Shown: in pieces, positions 23,906 to 31,934 of the stretch | Layout: the number at the start of each line of letters is the position of its first letter | Position numbering within the stretch: position 1 is the first letter of the stretch | Source of the DNA: a virus | Direction: 5' to 3' (one strand) | IMG/VR virus record: IMGVR_UViG_3300021246_000107 | Location: 1 to 52,961 of that record | Length of the DNA stretch: 52,961 bases | Program-made: the position numbers and the translations under genes | Notes under the pieces: generated by a model | Told to the model about the DNA's origin: nothing | Database searches by the model: none | Seen by the model: only the letters and a program-made list of their open reading frames with translations

Positions 23906-24769
23906 TCAACCCAGCTCGGCGAGCAGGGAACGGAATGCCTCGTCCGGGGCCATGACGGCATCGGCGAAGCCAATCTCGACGCCAGCGGCGCCTAGAAAAG
24001 TGGTGGCCTGGGTGCTGCGTACAGCCTTGGCTGACATCCCCCGATTGCGGGCCACGGTGTTAACGAACAGTTCGCCCATGGCATCGACATCGGACTGATA
24101 ACGCGACAACGCCGCATCGGACAGTGGCTTCGAATCCGCCCCGTCAGCCTTGCGATCACCGTAGTGGATCAGCGTCACATTCACGCCGGCGGCACCGAGG
24201 GCTTTCGACATATCAACGTGCATGCAGATGACGCCGACGCTGCCTGTACCCCCGGTACGAGGTACAACGATGTAGTCGCAAGCGCTCGCAAGTGCGTAGG
24301 CCGCTGAGTAGGCACTTTCGGTCAAAATTGCCCAGACTGGCTTTTTCCCTCGAGCCTTAAAGATCGAGTCAGCCAAGTCAAAGCAACCAGCCACCTCACC
24401 ACCTGGACTGTCAATATCCAGGACGATGGCTTTAACTTTCCTGTCGTCGAGGGCCATGCTGAGGCAGGCGCGCAGGCCGTCATAGCCGGTCATGCCGCTA
24501 TAGGGATGCAAGGTGCCAAGCTTCTGCACCAGGGTGCCGGTCACAGGGATGATCGCCACCCCCTGCACCACTTCATAGGCGCGGTCTTCCGCCGGCTCGC
24601 CGATATCGCCATCCCAGTCATCCAGCGCCACCACCCGGCCGTCGGCATGAAACAGTCGAGCGAGGCCGAAACGGTCTGCCAACGCGGCCATCACAATTTC
24701 GGCCTTCTGCGGGGTGATCGCCAGCGGTACATTGAAGAGCTTCTGGGCGAGGTGTGGGTAATTGGTCAT
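23906..24769 (-). CDS. Capsid maturation protease, S49 family (lambda gpC-like)
   Basis: A 287-residue serine protease of the S49/SppA fold. Conserved features are IIPVTGTLVQKLG, VLDIDSPGGEVAG (about 117-128) and ESAYSAAYALASACDYI (about 151-167), in which the Ser of SAAYA is the likely nucleophile. It overlaps the portal gene by four bases and is followed by the scaffold gene. It lacks the C-terminal scaffold extension seen in lambda gpC, consistent with the separate scaffold gene. Confidence 0.93.
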   Translation of the reverse strand: MTNYPHLAQKLFNVPLAITPQKAEIVMAALADRFGLARLFHADGRVVALDDWDGDIGEPAEDRAYEVVQGVAIIPVTGTLVQKLGTLHPYSGMTGYDGLRACLSMALDDRKVKAIVLDIDSPGGEVAGCFDLADSIFKARGKKPVWAILTESAYSAAYALASACDYIVVPRTGGTGSVGVICMHVDMSKALGAAGVNVTLIHYGDRKADGADSKPLSDAALSRYQSDVDAMGELFVNTVARNRGMSAKAVRSTQATTFLGAAGVEIGFADAVMAPDEAFRSLLAELG

Positions 24770-26424
24770 TGTGCTGTTGGCTCTTCTTCAGGTGTCGAGG
24801 CGTTTGTAGCGTTGTCACCGAACCAGTTCGGCGGGGGCAGACCGGCCTCCTTGAACGCTTTCGCTTCGGCAGCGCGCTGCTGGATGACCTCCTCATAATC
24901 AAGGCCTTGTTCTGCGCATTCACGCTTGAGCGTGGACAAACCGGCATCCATGCCGAGGATCGCGCCCTGCTTCTCTTTGACCGGATCGACCCAACCCCGC
25001 GCGACACCCAGCCAATCGCATCGGGAATAAGCCGTTCGGGCCTCGGCGAAGTCAGGGGCACCATTGGGCAACGGCAGTTCGTTGCGATCCATCGCCTCCT
25101 GCAGCCAGCATGCGTAGGCCGGCGTAGCCGTTCCGGTTTTGAACTCGTGGTTTCGGCGCGTAAGTGTTTTCCAGCTTTCGAGCAGAGCAGCCCGCGCGCT
25201 GGAATAGTTGGTTTTCGACCAGTCCTGCGTAATCTGCTCGGCGGAAATGCCCGACGCCGCCGCGAACGTACGCGACATCTCCGCGGCGAATTCACCAAAG
25301 CCGTTATGCGGGTGAGCAGCGCCCACCGAGGTAATCGACTCACCCGGCGCCAAAGTCGGAATCCGAGCGCCTGACAACATCGCCGGGCGCTGCTCATGCC
25401 AGTCGGCTCGCATTCCCTGATAAGCAGAAAGATCATCACCACCGTCCAGCGCTTCAGCCACTTGCGCCGGATCGTAAGGGCTCGTGACGTAGGTGCCGAA
25501 TGTCGCAGCGATTGTCGCGGCCTGCAGCTCAACACCGTAATACCGCGCCAGCATCTTGAAGCGCGCCAGCACAGGGGTGAAAACACCTACACCTCGGTTT
25601 TGCCCTGCGCGGTCATGTTCGAAATCGTGGATAACGCGGCGCCAGCCATCCTCGTCTTCCCGCTCGACCCGCTCCCAATCCATGCTCTCTACAGAGTTGT
25701 ACCAATCGTTTTGGTGAGCCTTGCGGATGTGATAGGCCAGCGGCACGCCGTGATCATCGATCTCGACGCCACCACGCATGTACTTGCTGTCAACCATCTG
25801 AAGAGGGTTAGAAAGCCGATCCGGATCGACGACCATGAACGCAGTGGCATAGGTTGCCCGGCCATAGCCAACCCGCTCCGGCATCCAGTAGCTGACAATC
25901 AGCGAGTCACCATCAATGAGCTTATGGCGAAGCGCCAGGCGAAGCTGCTGTGAAACGGTCAACTGCCGAGACACATCGTTGTAACGGCCGATATCGTCAG
26001 CGTAACCCCGCCAAAGCGCTTCGGCAGCCCGGCGGTATTCTTCTGCCCAAACCGCGTCAAACTTGCGGTTGCCAGTCATGGCAGCCAGGGCGCGATAGTC
26101 TGGGTTGGCCGACAGGCGCATCGACGCGCCCACGGTGTTATCCAGGATGCGCGTGATGCCACCGGCGGCCAGACCATCGTTGCGTACCAGGTCGCGATGG
26201 CGCGCCACCATCCGGTCGCGGAACTGGTTAATTTCCGCGTCAGGCGAGCGAATCCAGGGCAGCCAATCGCCCATTTCCTGCGTGGCCCAGTTCGAGGCCT
26301 CGTAGGGAAAAACCGACTGCCCCGTCATGCCCTCAGTACGAAGCGTGGCATTGCCTGTAGCCTTCGGCGGCGATGGCATCAGGGGTCGCCCGCGAGAGTC
26401 GACAATTAAAGATTCAGTCGTCAT
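24766..26424 (-). CDS. Portal protein (lambda gpB family)
   Basis: A 552-residue portal subunit through which DNA enters and leaves the head. Typical lambda B features are DLVRNDGLAAGGITRILDNTV, RLALRHKLIDGDSLIVSYW and GISAEQITQDWSKTNYSSAR. Start and stop overlap gpW and the protease gene (ATGA), in the standard lambda order. Confidence 0.95.
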   Translation of the reverse strand: MTTESLIVDSRGRPLMPSPPKATGNATLRTEGMTGQSVFPYEASNWATQEMGDWLPWIRSPDAEINQFRDRMVARHRDLVRNDGLAAGGITRILDNTVGASMRLSANPDYRALAAMTGNRKFDAVWAEEYRRAAEALWRGYADDIGRYNDVSRQLTVSQQLRLALRHKLIDGDSLIVSYWMPERVGYGRATYATAFMVVDPDRLSNPLQMVDSKYMRGGVEIDDHGVPLAYHIRKAHQNDWYNSVESMDWERVEREDEDGWRRVIHDFEHDRAGQNRGVGVFTPVLARFKMLARYYGVELQAATIAATFGTYVTSPYDPAQVAEALDGGDDLSAYQGMRADWHEQRPAMLSGARIPTLAPGESITSVGAAHPHNGFGEFAAEMSRTFAAASGISAEQITQDWSKTNYSSARAALLESWKTLTRRNHEFKTGTATPAYACWLQEAMDRNELPLPNGAPDFAEARTAYSRCDWLGVARGWVDPVKEKQGAILGMDAGLSTLKRECAEQGLDYEEVIQQRAAEAKAFKEAGLPPPNWFGDNATNASTPEEEPTAQ

Positions 26425-26678
26425 CAGAACACCGGCCGGATAGCACGACGCCGGCGCATGCCCAGGGCATACAACAGCGCGTTGATGTGAGCCTGCAGCG
26501 CGCCGATATCGGCACGGGTGTAAGTCACCGATTTGGTGCCGTCGCCCTGGGTATAGCTGTACGACTCACCCTTGGCGCCAGTACTCAGCTCGTGAAGCGC
26601 TTGCTGCGATTCGGTCAGCCATTGCTGCAAGGTCGCCGGTGGGACGCCACTGAAGTTGTTGAGGCGCGGTGTAAACAC
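26424..26678 (-). CDS. Head-tail connector protein gpW-like
   Basis: An 84-residue protein between terminase and portal, the position of lambda W. LQQWLTESQQALHELSTG and KSVTYTRADIGALQAHINAL match the W fold (helix, beta hairpin, helix). gpW closes the portal after packaging. Confidence 0.88.
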   Translation of the reverse strand: MFTPRLNNFSGVPPATLQQWLTESQQALHELSTGAKGESYSYTQGDGTKSVTYTRADIGALQAHINALLYALGMRRRRAIRPVF

Positions 26679-26687
26679 GGGACTCTC

Positions 26688-28676
26688 CTACGCCATTCGT
26701 GAAATCGACGATCGCTTTGGTTTAGGTTTCGCCTGGGAGGCGTTTTGTGCGGCAGCTGCGGGCACGAAGGCCATCTGCTCAGCCGTTGGCAGGTGCTCGA
26801 GTGCTAACGGAATGTGAACCCCCAAAGAGGCGGCCACTTCATCTGCTCGTTTGTTGAGCTTCAGGCCCATGTGCATCAGCCCGCATAGGGCCGCGTAGGC
26901 ATAAACCCGGCAGTCGAGAGCTTCGTTGGCACGCCCAGGAGGGAGCTCCCAGACTCTATAAATCTGCCCGCCAGACGTTTTACGAACCGAACGCTCCGAT
27001 GTGAGTTGTGCGAAATAGTTGATATCTCGCGCTGCCGGAAAGTGCATATAGCCTGGGCCTGGCTGGGTGAGATGCAGCCGCGATCGAACGGAATCCTTAG
27101 CCGCGTTGACGCCGATGATTACGGGACGGAACGACGATTTATTGCGCTTGCTTGGTATTTTCACCGGCCACACAGGAGAGCGTTTCCCGCCAACGGCAGA
27201 CTCACCCTTGATGGCCCAGACTCTCCGGCCCAATCGTGCCTTGGCGAAGTTGTAGACTTTCTGCGTGTGGTGGCCGCCGGAGTCATGACAGACCGCCATA
27301 GCTTCGAAACCCCGGCCATCACTGCGATACCAAATGCGCTGCAGATAAGCATCGAGCCGGTTCCAAGGCTCTGGCGTTTCCATGTCGCCCTCAATGATCT
27401 CGAAGTCGATGGACCAACTTTCCTCGTTCATCCCCCAGCCAACCACCTCGCACTCGAAGCGATCGCCCTGGGTATCGACGCCGACAGTAATCACCGCCAC
27501 GCCATCAGGAATCTCTGCGGGCCAAACCTCGCAGCGGGCCGCAAGGCGGTCCTCCTGCAGTGCACGTTCACCGCGATCCTCGTAAGTCTCACCGAGCACC
27601 AGATTGACGAATGTTTGCCGCATGAGCGGGTCGTCTTTGACCTCAAGCCACTCTGCGACAAGGTTCCGCCAACACGCATTGACGAACAGACTGTAGGCCG
27701 CCCAGATATGGAAGCCTGCGTGGCCCTTGAACGGCTTCGTAGCACGCCATTCGCCACGTCCCACCATGTCCTCTTTGTCGGCCTCGAAGATCACGCAACC
27801 GGTGACCTTGCAGACATAGAAAACGCTTTCGGGTATCCCGATGCCGTTTTCGTCCTTGTCCCACTTCATGCCGTAGGGTGTGTCGGGGCCACCCCATTCC
27901 AGCACCTGGTATTCACCGCAGTGTGGACAGGGGACGTAGTACTTGCGCTGGTCGCTGTTGGCGTAGCTTTTCTCGATTCGGCTTTCGCCTTTAACCGTGG
28001 GCGTGCTTCCCAGGATGATCTTACGGTTCCAAAACGACTCGGTACGCTTGATACCCAGCTTGATCTGATCGCCTTCTTTACCGGCGCCCATCACCGGATA
28101 GCCGTCGACCTCATCGAATATCACCACACGGGCAGTGATACGCCGAAAACCGCCAGGGCTATTCGCTCCCACAAAGGACATCGAGGAGCCGTTACGGAAC
28201 ACCCTTTTGGCGATTTTCTGTTTCGAGTCTTTTTTCTTCAGGTCACCCGCGATCTCCGCCAGAACCGGCGTGTCTCGCAGCATCGGCTCAATTTCGGTGA
28301 CGCTGTAGTCTTCAGCATCCTCAACCCGTGGCTGGACAACAAGAATCGGGGCCGGGTCTTGGTGAATGTAAAACCCGGCCGCGTGGTCCATGATCTTGGT
28401 ATAGCCGACCCGAGCCGACTTCTGCACCGAGACCATTTCGACGGTCGGATCAGTGATCGCATCCATGATCCCATTTTGATACGGGAAGGCGTGAAAACGG
28501 CCGGTCTGGGCGCTGGTCTCGGGTGAAAGCATCGCGTACCGGTCTGCCCACTGGCTGAGGCTTAACTTAGGCGGCGGCTGAATGTTCTTGCGTCGGGTAT
28601 TAAACAACCCGGTTTTCAGGGCCTCATAGCCCTCGGCATATCGGCGTTCATAAAGGGCTGATCCCATCTCCGTCAC
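26688..28676 (-). CDS. Terminase large subunit (lambda gpA family)
   Basis: A 662-residue packaging ATPase and nuclease. The region VEMVSVQKSARVGYTKIMDH carries the variant Walker A of gpA-type terminases, VVIFDEVDGY the Walker B, and AVITVGVDTQGDRFECEVVGW begins the RNase H-like nuclease domain. A Zn-binding-like CPHCGEYQVLEW also occurs, as in the family. gpA-type terminases usually cut at a specific cos site, in line with the palindromic region before terS. It overlaps the terS gene by 29 bases. Confidence 0.95.
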   Translation of the reverse strand: MTEMGSALYERRYAEGYEALKTGLFNTRRKNIQPPPKLSLSQWADRYAMLSPETSAQTGRFHAFPYQNGIMDAITDPTVEMVSVQKSARVGYTKIMDHAAGFYIHQDPAPILVVQPRVEDAEDYSVTEIEPMLRDTPVLAEIAGDLKKKDSKQKIAKRVFRNGSSMSFVGANSPGGFRRITARVVIFDEVDGYPVMGAGKEGDQIKLGIKRTESFWNRKIILGSTPTVKGESRIEKSYANSDQRKYYVPCPHCGEYQVLEWGGPDTPYGMKWDKDENGIGIPESVFYVCKVTGCVIFEADKEDMVGRGEWRATKPFKGHAGFHIWAAYSLFVNACWRNLVAEWLEVKDDPLMRQTFVNLVLGETYEDRGERALQEDRLAARCEVWPAEIPDGVAVITVGVDTQGDRFECEVVGWGMNEESWSIDFEIIEGDMETPEPWNRLDAYLQRIWYRSDGRGFEAMAVCHDSGGHHTQKVYNFAKARLGRRVWAIKGESAVGGKRSPVWPVKIPSKRNKSSFRPVIIGVNAAKDSVRSRLHLTQPGPGYMHFPAARDINYFAQLTSERSVRKTSGGQIYRVWELPPGRANEALDCRVYAYAALCGLMHMGLKLNKRADEVAASLGVHIPLALEHLPTAEQMAFVPAAAAQNASQAKPKPKRSSISRMA

Positions 28677-29250
28677 GGGTCAACTCCTCGAGCGCTTCAA
28701 CAATTATTCCGTGCAGAGCGTCTTGGATCTCCAGTACGGACTTCAGGCGATGGATACGGGGGGCGTGTTCTGACGGGATGGATAGCAAGCGAGTACGCAC
28801 CCTTGCGTACTCTTCACCCACGGCCCGGGTGACATCCTCGACAGCCACGACCAGCCGAGCCTCGCGGTCGTACTCAAGCTGCTCACGAAGGGCCAGGTAG
28901 TTTTCCTTTACCCGCTTCGCCTCGTCGACATTCATGTTCGCGCCAGTGGCGATCAGGATCCGGGCAGTAGCCTCTTCAACTGTCTCGCCGGGCTTAACTG
29001 TTACCCTCTTGGAGGCGTGGGTAACAGCAAATTTCTTTTCGTTTTTTTTGTTACCCCCCCCTGCTTGGGTAACAAGAATTGACTCTTGGGTAACAGCATC
29101 CAAACCGTCTCGGCGATACTTTGCGATCAGCTCATTCGACGCTTCAACATTTAGCTCACTGCCCGCAAACACAAGCCAGCCGCGCTCTTTCCACTTAGTG
29201 ACCGTCTTACGACTGACGCCGTGAAGTGCCGCGAACTCGCTCTGATTCAT
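28648..29250 (-). CDS. Terminase small subunit with N-terminal HTH
   Basis: A 200-residue protein. The N-terminus (FAALHGVSRKTVTKWKERGW) is a winged helix-turn-helix like that of lambda Nu1, used to recognise cos DNA. The rest is helical (LREQLEYDREARLVVAVEDV) and would bind terL. Its own coding sequence holds five copies of GGGTAAC/GTTACCC (29000-29094), and two more copies, one inexact, precede the ATG, so it may bind sites in and before its own gene, as Nu1 does at cosB. Confidence 0.88.
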   Translation of the reverse strand: MNQSEFAALHGVSRKTVTKWKERGWLVFAGSELNVEASNELIAKYRRDGLDAVTQESILVTQAGGGNKKNEKKFAVTHASKRVTVKPGETVEEATARILIATGANMNVDEAKRVKENYLALREQLEYDREARLVVAVEDVTRAVGEEYARVRTRLLSIPSEHAPRIHRLKSVLEIQDALHGIIVEALEELTRDGDGISPL

Positions 29251-29275
29251 GGGGCCGCCTTGTTACCTGTTACCC
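29000..29275. repeat. Repeated GGGTAAC/GTTACCC heptamers, possible cosB sites
   Basis: Exact copies at 29000-29006, 29019-29025, 29050-29056, 29067-29073, 29088-29094 and 29269-29275, plus one near copy (GTTACCT) at 29262-29268. Both orientations occur. Three copies share the longer form TTGGGTAAC. They lie across the first part of terS and just upstream of it, next to the palindromic candidate cosN. The terminase-binding role is inferred by analogy with the R sites of lambda. Confidence 0.6.
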
Positions 29276-29320
29276 AAATTGAAAAAATTCTCAGCTAGAG
29301 AAACAGCGCGGCGCGCAATG

Positions 29321-29371
29321 CCCTCGATGTCGAGGGTCCCGGGAGGGACCCATGCAGGGGGGGGTACCCCC
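29321..29371. other. Candidate cos site: cluster of palindromes
   Basis: Within 51 bases are three palindromes: CCCTCGATGTCGAGGG (29321-29336), GGGTCCC...GGGACCC (29334-29351) and GGGGGTACCCCC (29360-29371). The 140-base gap between the gpZ-like gene and terS contains no gene. In lambda-type phages cos lies just before terS, exactly as here, and a gpA-type terminase is present. No cut position can be assigned by eye. Confidence 0.55.
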
Positions 29372-29390
29372 AGCCCTCCCATCGCACCAG

Positions 29391-30080
29391 TCAGCGTGCG
29401 GACGCTAGGGCCTTGGCCATAGCCTCGCCGAACACAGCATTGAACCGGCGATCTATCAGCGCCTTCGCTCGACTTCGGTAGTTCAACCGCTTATTCACGG
29501 CCAGCGAATCGCCGAAGCGGATCAGCAGCTTGAGGCGACCAGTTGTGTTGGCGCCGCGCCGAACCTCACCACCCTGGCGGGACCGACCTCGTTCCGCTCC
29601 CTTTGGCCGGAAGAACGCTCGCTGCCAAACACCATTGACGATGCCCGACTTGGTTTTCACCGGTCCAATGAAGATGTCCTTGCGGGCCTTCAATCTATCC
29701 AGCACCCCACGCGGCAACTGTCCGTACTGATCGAGCTTGATGTCCTTCGGGTTGAGAATCGCCTTGCTGGTACCGGGCAATACGTGGTTGCCGCCATCCT
29801 CATACGGCTCAAGATATTTCGCGGCAATCGGCCTGACGAATACGCTCGCCTTAAGCGTGTCCTTACGAGCGCCTTGCACGCCGACCGACTTCTGAGTGAA
29901 TGGCCGGGGCTTCTTGAAGGTGGTGGCGATGTTCTGGATCTCGTCAGCCTGAACCTCTTTGGCCAGCGCCGTCAGCGCCTGCGCGGTGGCAAACCCGATC
30001 TGCTTATAAGCCAGAGCGGATAACGTTTTGGTCAACTCCTTAACGTTGGCACGAACTGAAATATCGAAAGGGCTCGCCAT
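29391..30080 (-). CDS. Putative minor tail / tail-completion protein (gpZ-like)
   Basis: A 229-residue basic protein. The N-terminal helix (NVKELTKTLSALAYKQIGFA), the IATTFKKPRPFTQKSVGVQGA segment and the strongly basic C-terminal half (RGRSRQGGEVRRGANTTGR) resemble lambda gpZ-type proteins, which have the same order of an N-terminal helical part and a basic tail. It is the last gene before cos, transcribed towards the terminase genes. The family call is tentative, coding is clear. Confidence 0.6.
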   Translation of the reverse strand: MASPFDISVRANVKELTKTLSALAYKQIGFATAQALTALAKEVQADEIQNIATTFKKPRPFTQKSVGVQGARKDTLKASVFVRPIAAKYLEPYEDGGNHVLPGTSKAILNPKDIKLDQYGQLPRGVLDRLKARKDIFIGPVKTKSGIVNGVWQRAFFRPKGAERGRSRQGGEVRRGANTTGRLKLLIRFGDSLAVNKRLNYRSRAKALIDRRFNAVFGEAMAKALASAR

Positions 30081-30085
30081 CAGGA

Positions 30086-30313
30086 TTACTCCGTTGCGGT
30101 AGGTGTTGCGCGCAGCGTTTCAAAAGCTGCCTTGACCGCCTCGGCGCAGGCTGTTGCTTCCGAGGTCAAGTGAGCGACCTGACATACAGCCAAACGCGAC
30201 TCAAGAACTGCGGATAGTGTGGACTCCACAACGTCTGGCAATGCGATGAGTGATTCCCCGATCACCCCACACGATAGGCTGTCAGTTGGATCGGCTGATT
30301 CAGGCTTAGCCAT
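30086..30313 (-). CDS. Small phage protein, unknown
   Basis: A 75-residue, alanine-rich, mildly acidic protein with GGAG ten bases before the ATG. A helical stretch (LSAVLESRLAVCQVAHLTSE) dominates. It is five bases upstream of the gpZ-like gene. No family recognised. Confidence 0.55.
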   Translation of the reverse strand: MAKPESADPTDSLSCGVIGESLIALPDVVESTLSAVLESRLAVCQVAHLTSEATACAEAVKAAFETLRATPTATE

Positions 30314-30387
30314 GCTGTCATGACTCCGTCAAAGGTATTTTTTGGAGTGGCGCCGGCACTTGGCCTGGCGCCTTAGGGTGAAATCGT

Positions 30388-30558
30388 TTAGATGGTCTTG
30401 CGAGCTAGGGCGACAGCTTCGTCCCACAGAACGGGGAGCTCATAGCCAACGGCACTCAGGATCTTTTCCAGCTTGTCGACGATGTCAGGGGCTGGAGCAT
30501 CTGGGGCGTCCGGTGCTGCTTGATCCGCACCTTCAACCAAAAGAGTTTCATCAGTCAT
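30388..30558 (-). CDS. Small phage protein, paralogue of the gene upstream
   Basis: A 56-residue protein starting MTDETLLVEG. ATG 30558 has GGGGAA seven bases upstream and is preferred over the longer frame. The layout (MTDET, then A/P-rich linker, then a C-terminal helix ending LARKTI) repeats that of the next upstream gene, whose helix ends LAKKI, so the two look like an old tandem duplication. Function unknown. Confidence 0.6.
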   Translation of the reverse strand: MTDETLLVEGADQAAPDAPDAPAPDIVDKLEKILSAVGYELPVLWDEAVALARKTI

Positions 30559-30568
30559 ATCGTTCCCC

Positions 30569-30826
30569 TTAGATCTTCTTGGCCAGTGCAACCAGGTGAT
30601 CCCACTCGGCCTCGATGTTGTGGCCCAGGGTCAGCAGCAGAGCCTTGAGGGTGTCGGTATTTACTGTCGGCTCGACAGGAGCTTCGGCAACAGGCGCGGC
30701 AGCAGGAGCGGGTGTTGGAGCAGCAGCAGGTGCGGCGGCGGTGGTTTCATCAGTCATGGTTGGAACCTCAGTGAATAGCTTCGCAACCCATGCGAAGGAT
30801 GATTTCAGGAACTTAGGGATTTTCAT
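30569..30826 (-). CDS. Small phage protein with Ala/Pro linker
   Basis: About 85 residues: an amphipathic N-terminus (KIPKFLKSSFAWVAKLF), then MTDETTAAAPAAAP, a long Ala/Pro linker, and a C-terminal helix (LLLTLGHNIEAEWDHLVALA). ATG 30826 continues from the holin-like gene, overlapping it. A second start at 30757 (MTDETT) has its own GAGG eight bases upstream, so a shorter internal product is possible and would match the downstream paralogue in length. Confidence 0.6.
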   Translation of the reverse strand: MKIPKFLKSSFAWVAKLFTEVPTMTDETTAAAPAAAPTPAPAAAPVAEAPVEPTVNTDTLKALLLTLGHNIEAEWDHLVALAKKI

Positions 30827-31037
30827 GGTTGCCTCCATCAGGCGGCGACTGGGACAACACGCGGACAACAGCAACACCGATACCCAGCGCCATATTGATG
30901 GCCGCGTAGATCAACGGGTTGACGGTTCCCTGGAAGACGGTCCAGCCGATTGCGCAGGCATTGAGCACCGCGCAGGCAAGGGCGAGGCGAACTGACCAGA
31001 ACCTGTGCCAGCCTCTGGCGCCTTCGATCATCTTCAT
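30813..31037 (-). CDS. Putative holin-like small membrane protein
   Basis: About 74 residues starting MKMIEGARGWHRFWS. Two hydrophobic segments (LALACAVLNACAIGWTVF, and LIYAAINMALGIGVAVVRVL) flank a short turn, with charged ends. The WHRFWSVRLAL motif occurs in small membrane proteins encoded near lysis or packaging genes of Pseudomonas phages. Holin function, timing membrane opening for the GH19 endolysin, is inferred. It overlaps its upstream neighbour by four bases. Confidence 0.65.
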   Translation of the reverse strand: MKMIEGARGWHRFWSVRLALACAVLNACAIGWTVFQGTVNPLIYAAINMALGIGVAVVRVLSQSPPDGGNHENP

Positions 31038-31354
31038 GACGTACTCACAATGTGCAGAAGCGCAGGGCCGAGCCAATTCAATAACGCGATGATGACCCCG
31101 CACGCGCCAAGGCCGTAGGCAATCCGCCCGCTCATCTTGTCGATCTTGTCAGCCGTCTCTATCTGGCCTTCCTTGATCTCTTTGAGCTGGGGGGCCAGGA
31201 ACGCGAACTGCTGCTCGAGTTGAGTCAATCGGACCGGAGTGTTTCGGTTCGCTTCCTCAAGTTCTTTTGTGCGCCACATCACCGTATTCATATCCTGCTC
31301 CAGTGCGCCCATGCGCTCGGGCATCGTGCGCGCTCGCGCCTTAGGTTCTGGCAT
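31034..31354 (-). CDS. Coiled-coil protein with C-terminal membrane anchor (XhlA-like)
   Basis: About 106 residues from ATG 31354 (MPEPKARART). A long coiled coil (residues 15-75) leads to a single C-terminal membrane helix (YGLGACGVIIALLNWLGPAL). This is the layout of haemolysin XhlA-type proteins that act with holins. It overlaps the holin-like gene. It is the first or second gene of the late operon after Q. Confidence 0.6.
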   Translation of the reverse strand: MPEPKARARTMPERMGALEQDMNTVMWRTKELEEANRNTPVRLTQLEQQFAFLAPQLKEIKEGQIETADKIDKMSGRIAYGLGACGVIIALLNWLGPALLHIVSTS

Positions 31355-31557
31355 TGGTATGTCTCGATAAAAAGGGCCGACATGAGCGGCCAAACACTGG
31401 AGAGCAGCGTGCAATTGAATCGGCTCCAGCAGCACTCCCCGCGATAGCAAAAGGTGTAGTGGAGCCGAAAACGGAAACGCCCACCATATTGGCAGGCGCT
31501 AATAAAATTATGGCATTGTGCTATGTTGGATTTTCACCCAATAAAGAAGGATTTTTC

Positions 31558-31884
31558 ATGCACGCCCATATGGAACGCTTCGATGAAGTCGCATCTCGGA
31601 TTCTAAGATCCCTCTATGTGTGCTTTCCAGCTTCTGCTTACCCCGACCCAACGTTGATCGGCCTAACCGAGGAGAAGCCAAACTTCGAAAACGGACGATT
31701 GAAAGCGTCGGAGGAATGGGAAAAGCTAAACAAGGAGACCTCGAGCGCGCTGGCATGGCTCGTTGACGAAAATTTCGTTCTCAGTCGTAGCCAAGGAATC
31801 GGCTTTAGTTACGTCATCACATCCAAAGGCTTGAAAGCACTTGAGCACTTTGACGACTCATGCAAAACACCACGCATCGTCTGA
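31558..31884 (+). CDS. Hypothetical protein opposite to the late operon
   Basis: About 108 residues. ATG 31558 has AAGGA six bases before it. The body is helical with a C-terminal part (SSALAWLVDENFVLSRSQG, then YVITSKGLKALEHF) that looks like a winged-helix wing, so it may bind DNA. It is encoded against the surrounding late genes, between the coiled-coil gene and a convergent gene, which suggests a lysogenically expressed accessory gene. No family recognised. Confidence 0.6.
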   Translation: MHAHMERFDEVASRILRSLYVCFPASAYPDPTLIGLTEEKPNFENGRLKASEEWEKLNKETSSALAWLVDENFVLSRSQGIGFSYVITSKGLKALEHFDDSCKTPRIV

Positions 31885-31898
31885 TAGCCACGTGCAAA

Positions 31899-31920
31899 AG
31901 CCCAGCGTTGCCGCTGGGCT
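31899..31920 (-). terminator. Terminator hairpin between convergent genes
   Basis: AGCCCAGCG and CGCTGGGCT form a 9-bp stem with a 4-base loop. On the minus strand TTTT follows, so it best terminates the leftward gene at 31935; it may also serve the + strand gene. Confidence 0.7.
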
Positions 31921-31934
31921 AAACAATTGTGCGC

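Noticed and set aside
27006-28526. 506-codon open frame on the + strand
   Set aside because: It is antisense to the terminase large subunit, which has clear motifs; the long frame is a product of GC-rich codon bias.
29000-29275. GGGTAAC repeats as a CRISPR array
   Set aside because: Repeats are only seven bases, in both orientations, irregularly spaced and mostly inside terS. No CRISPR array or cas gene occurs in the window.
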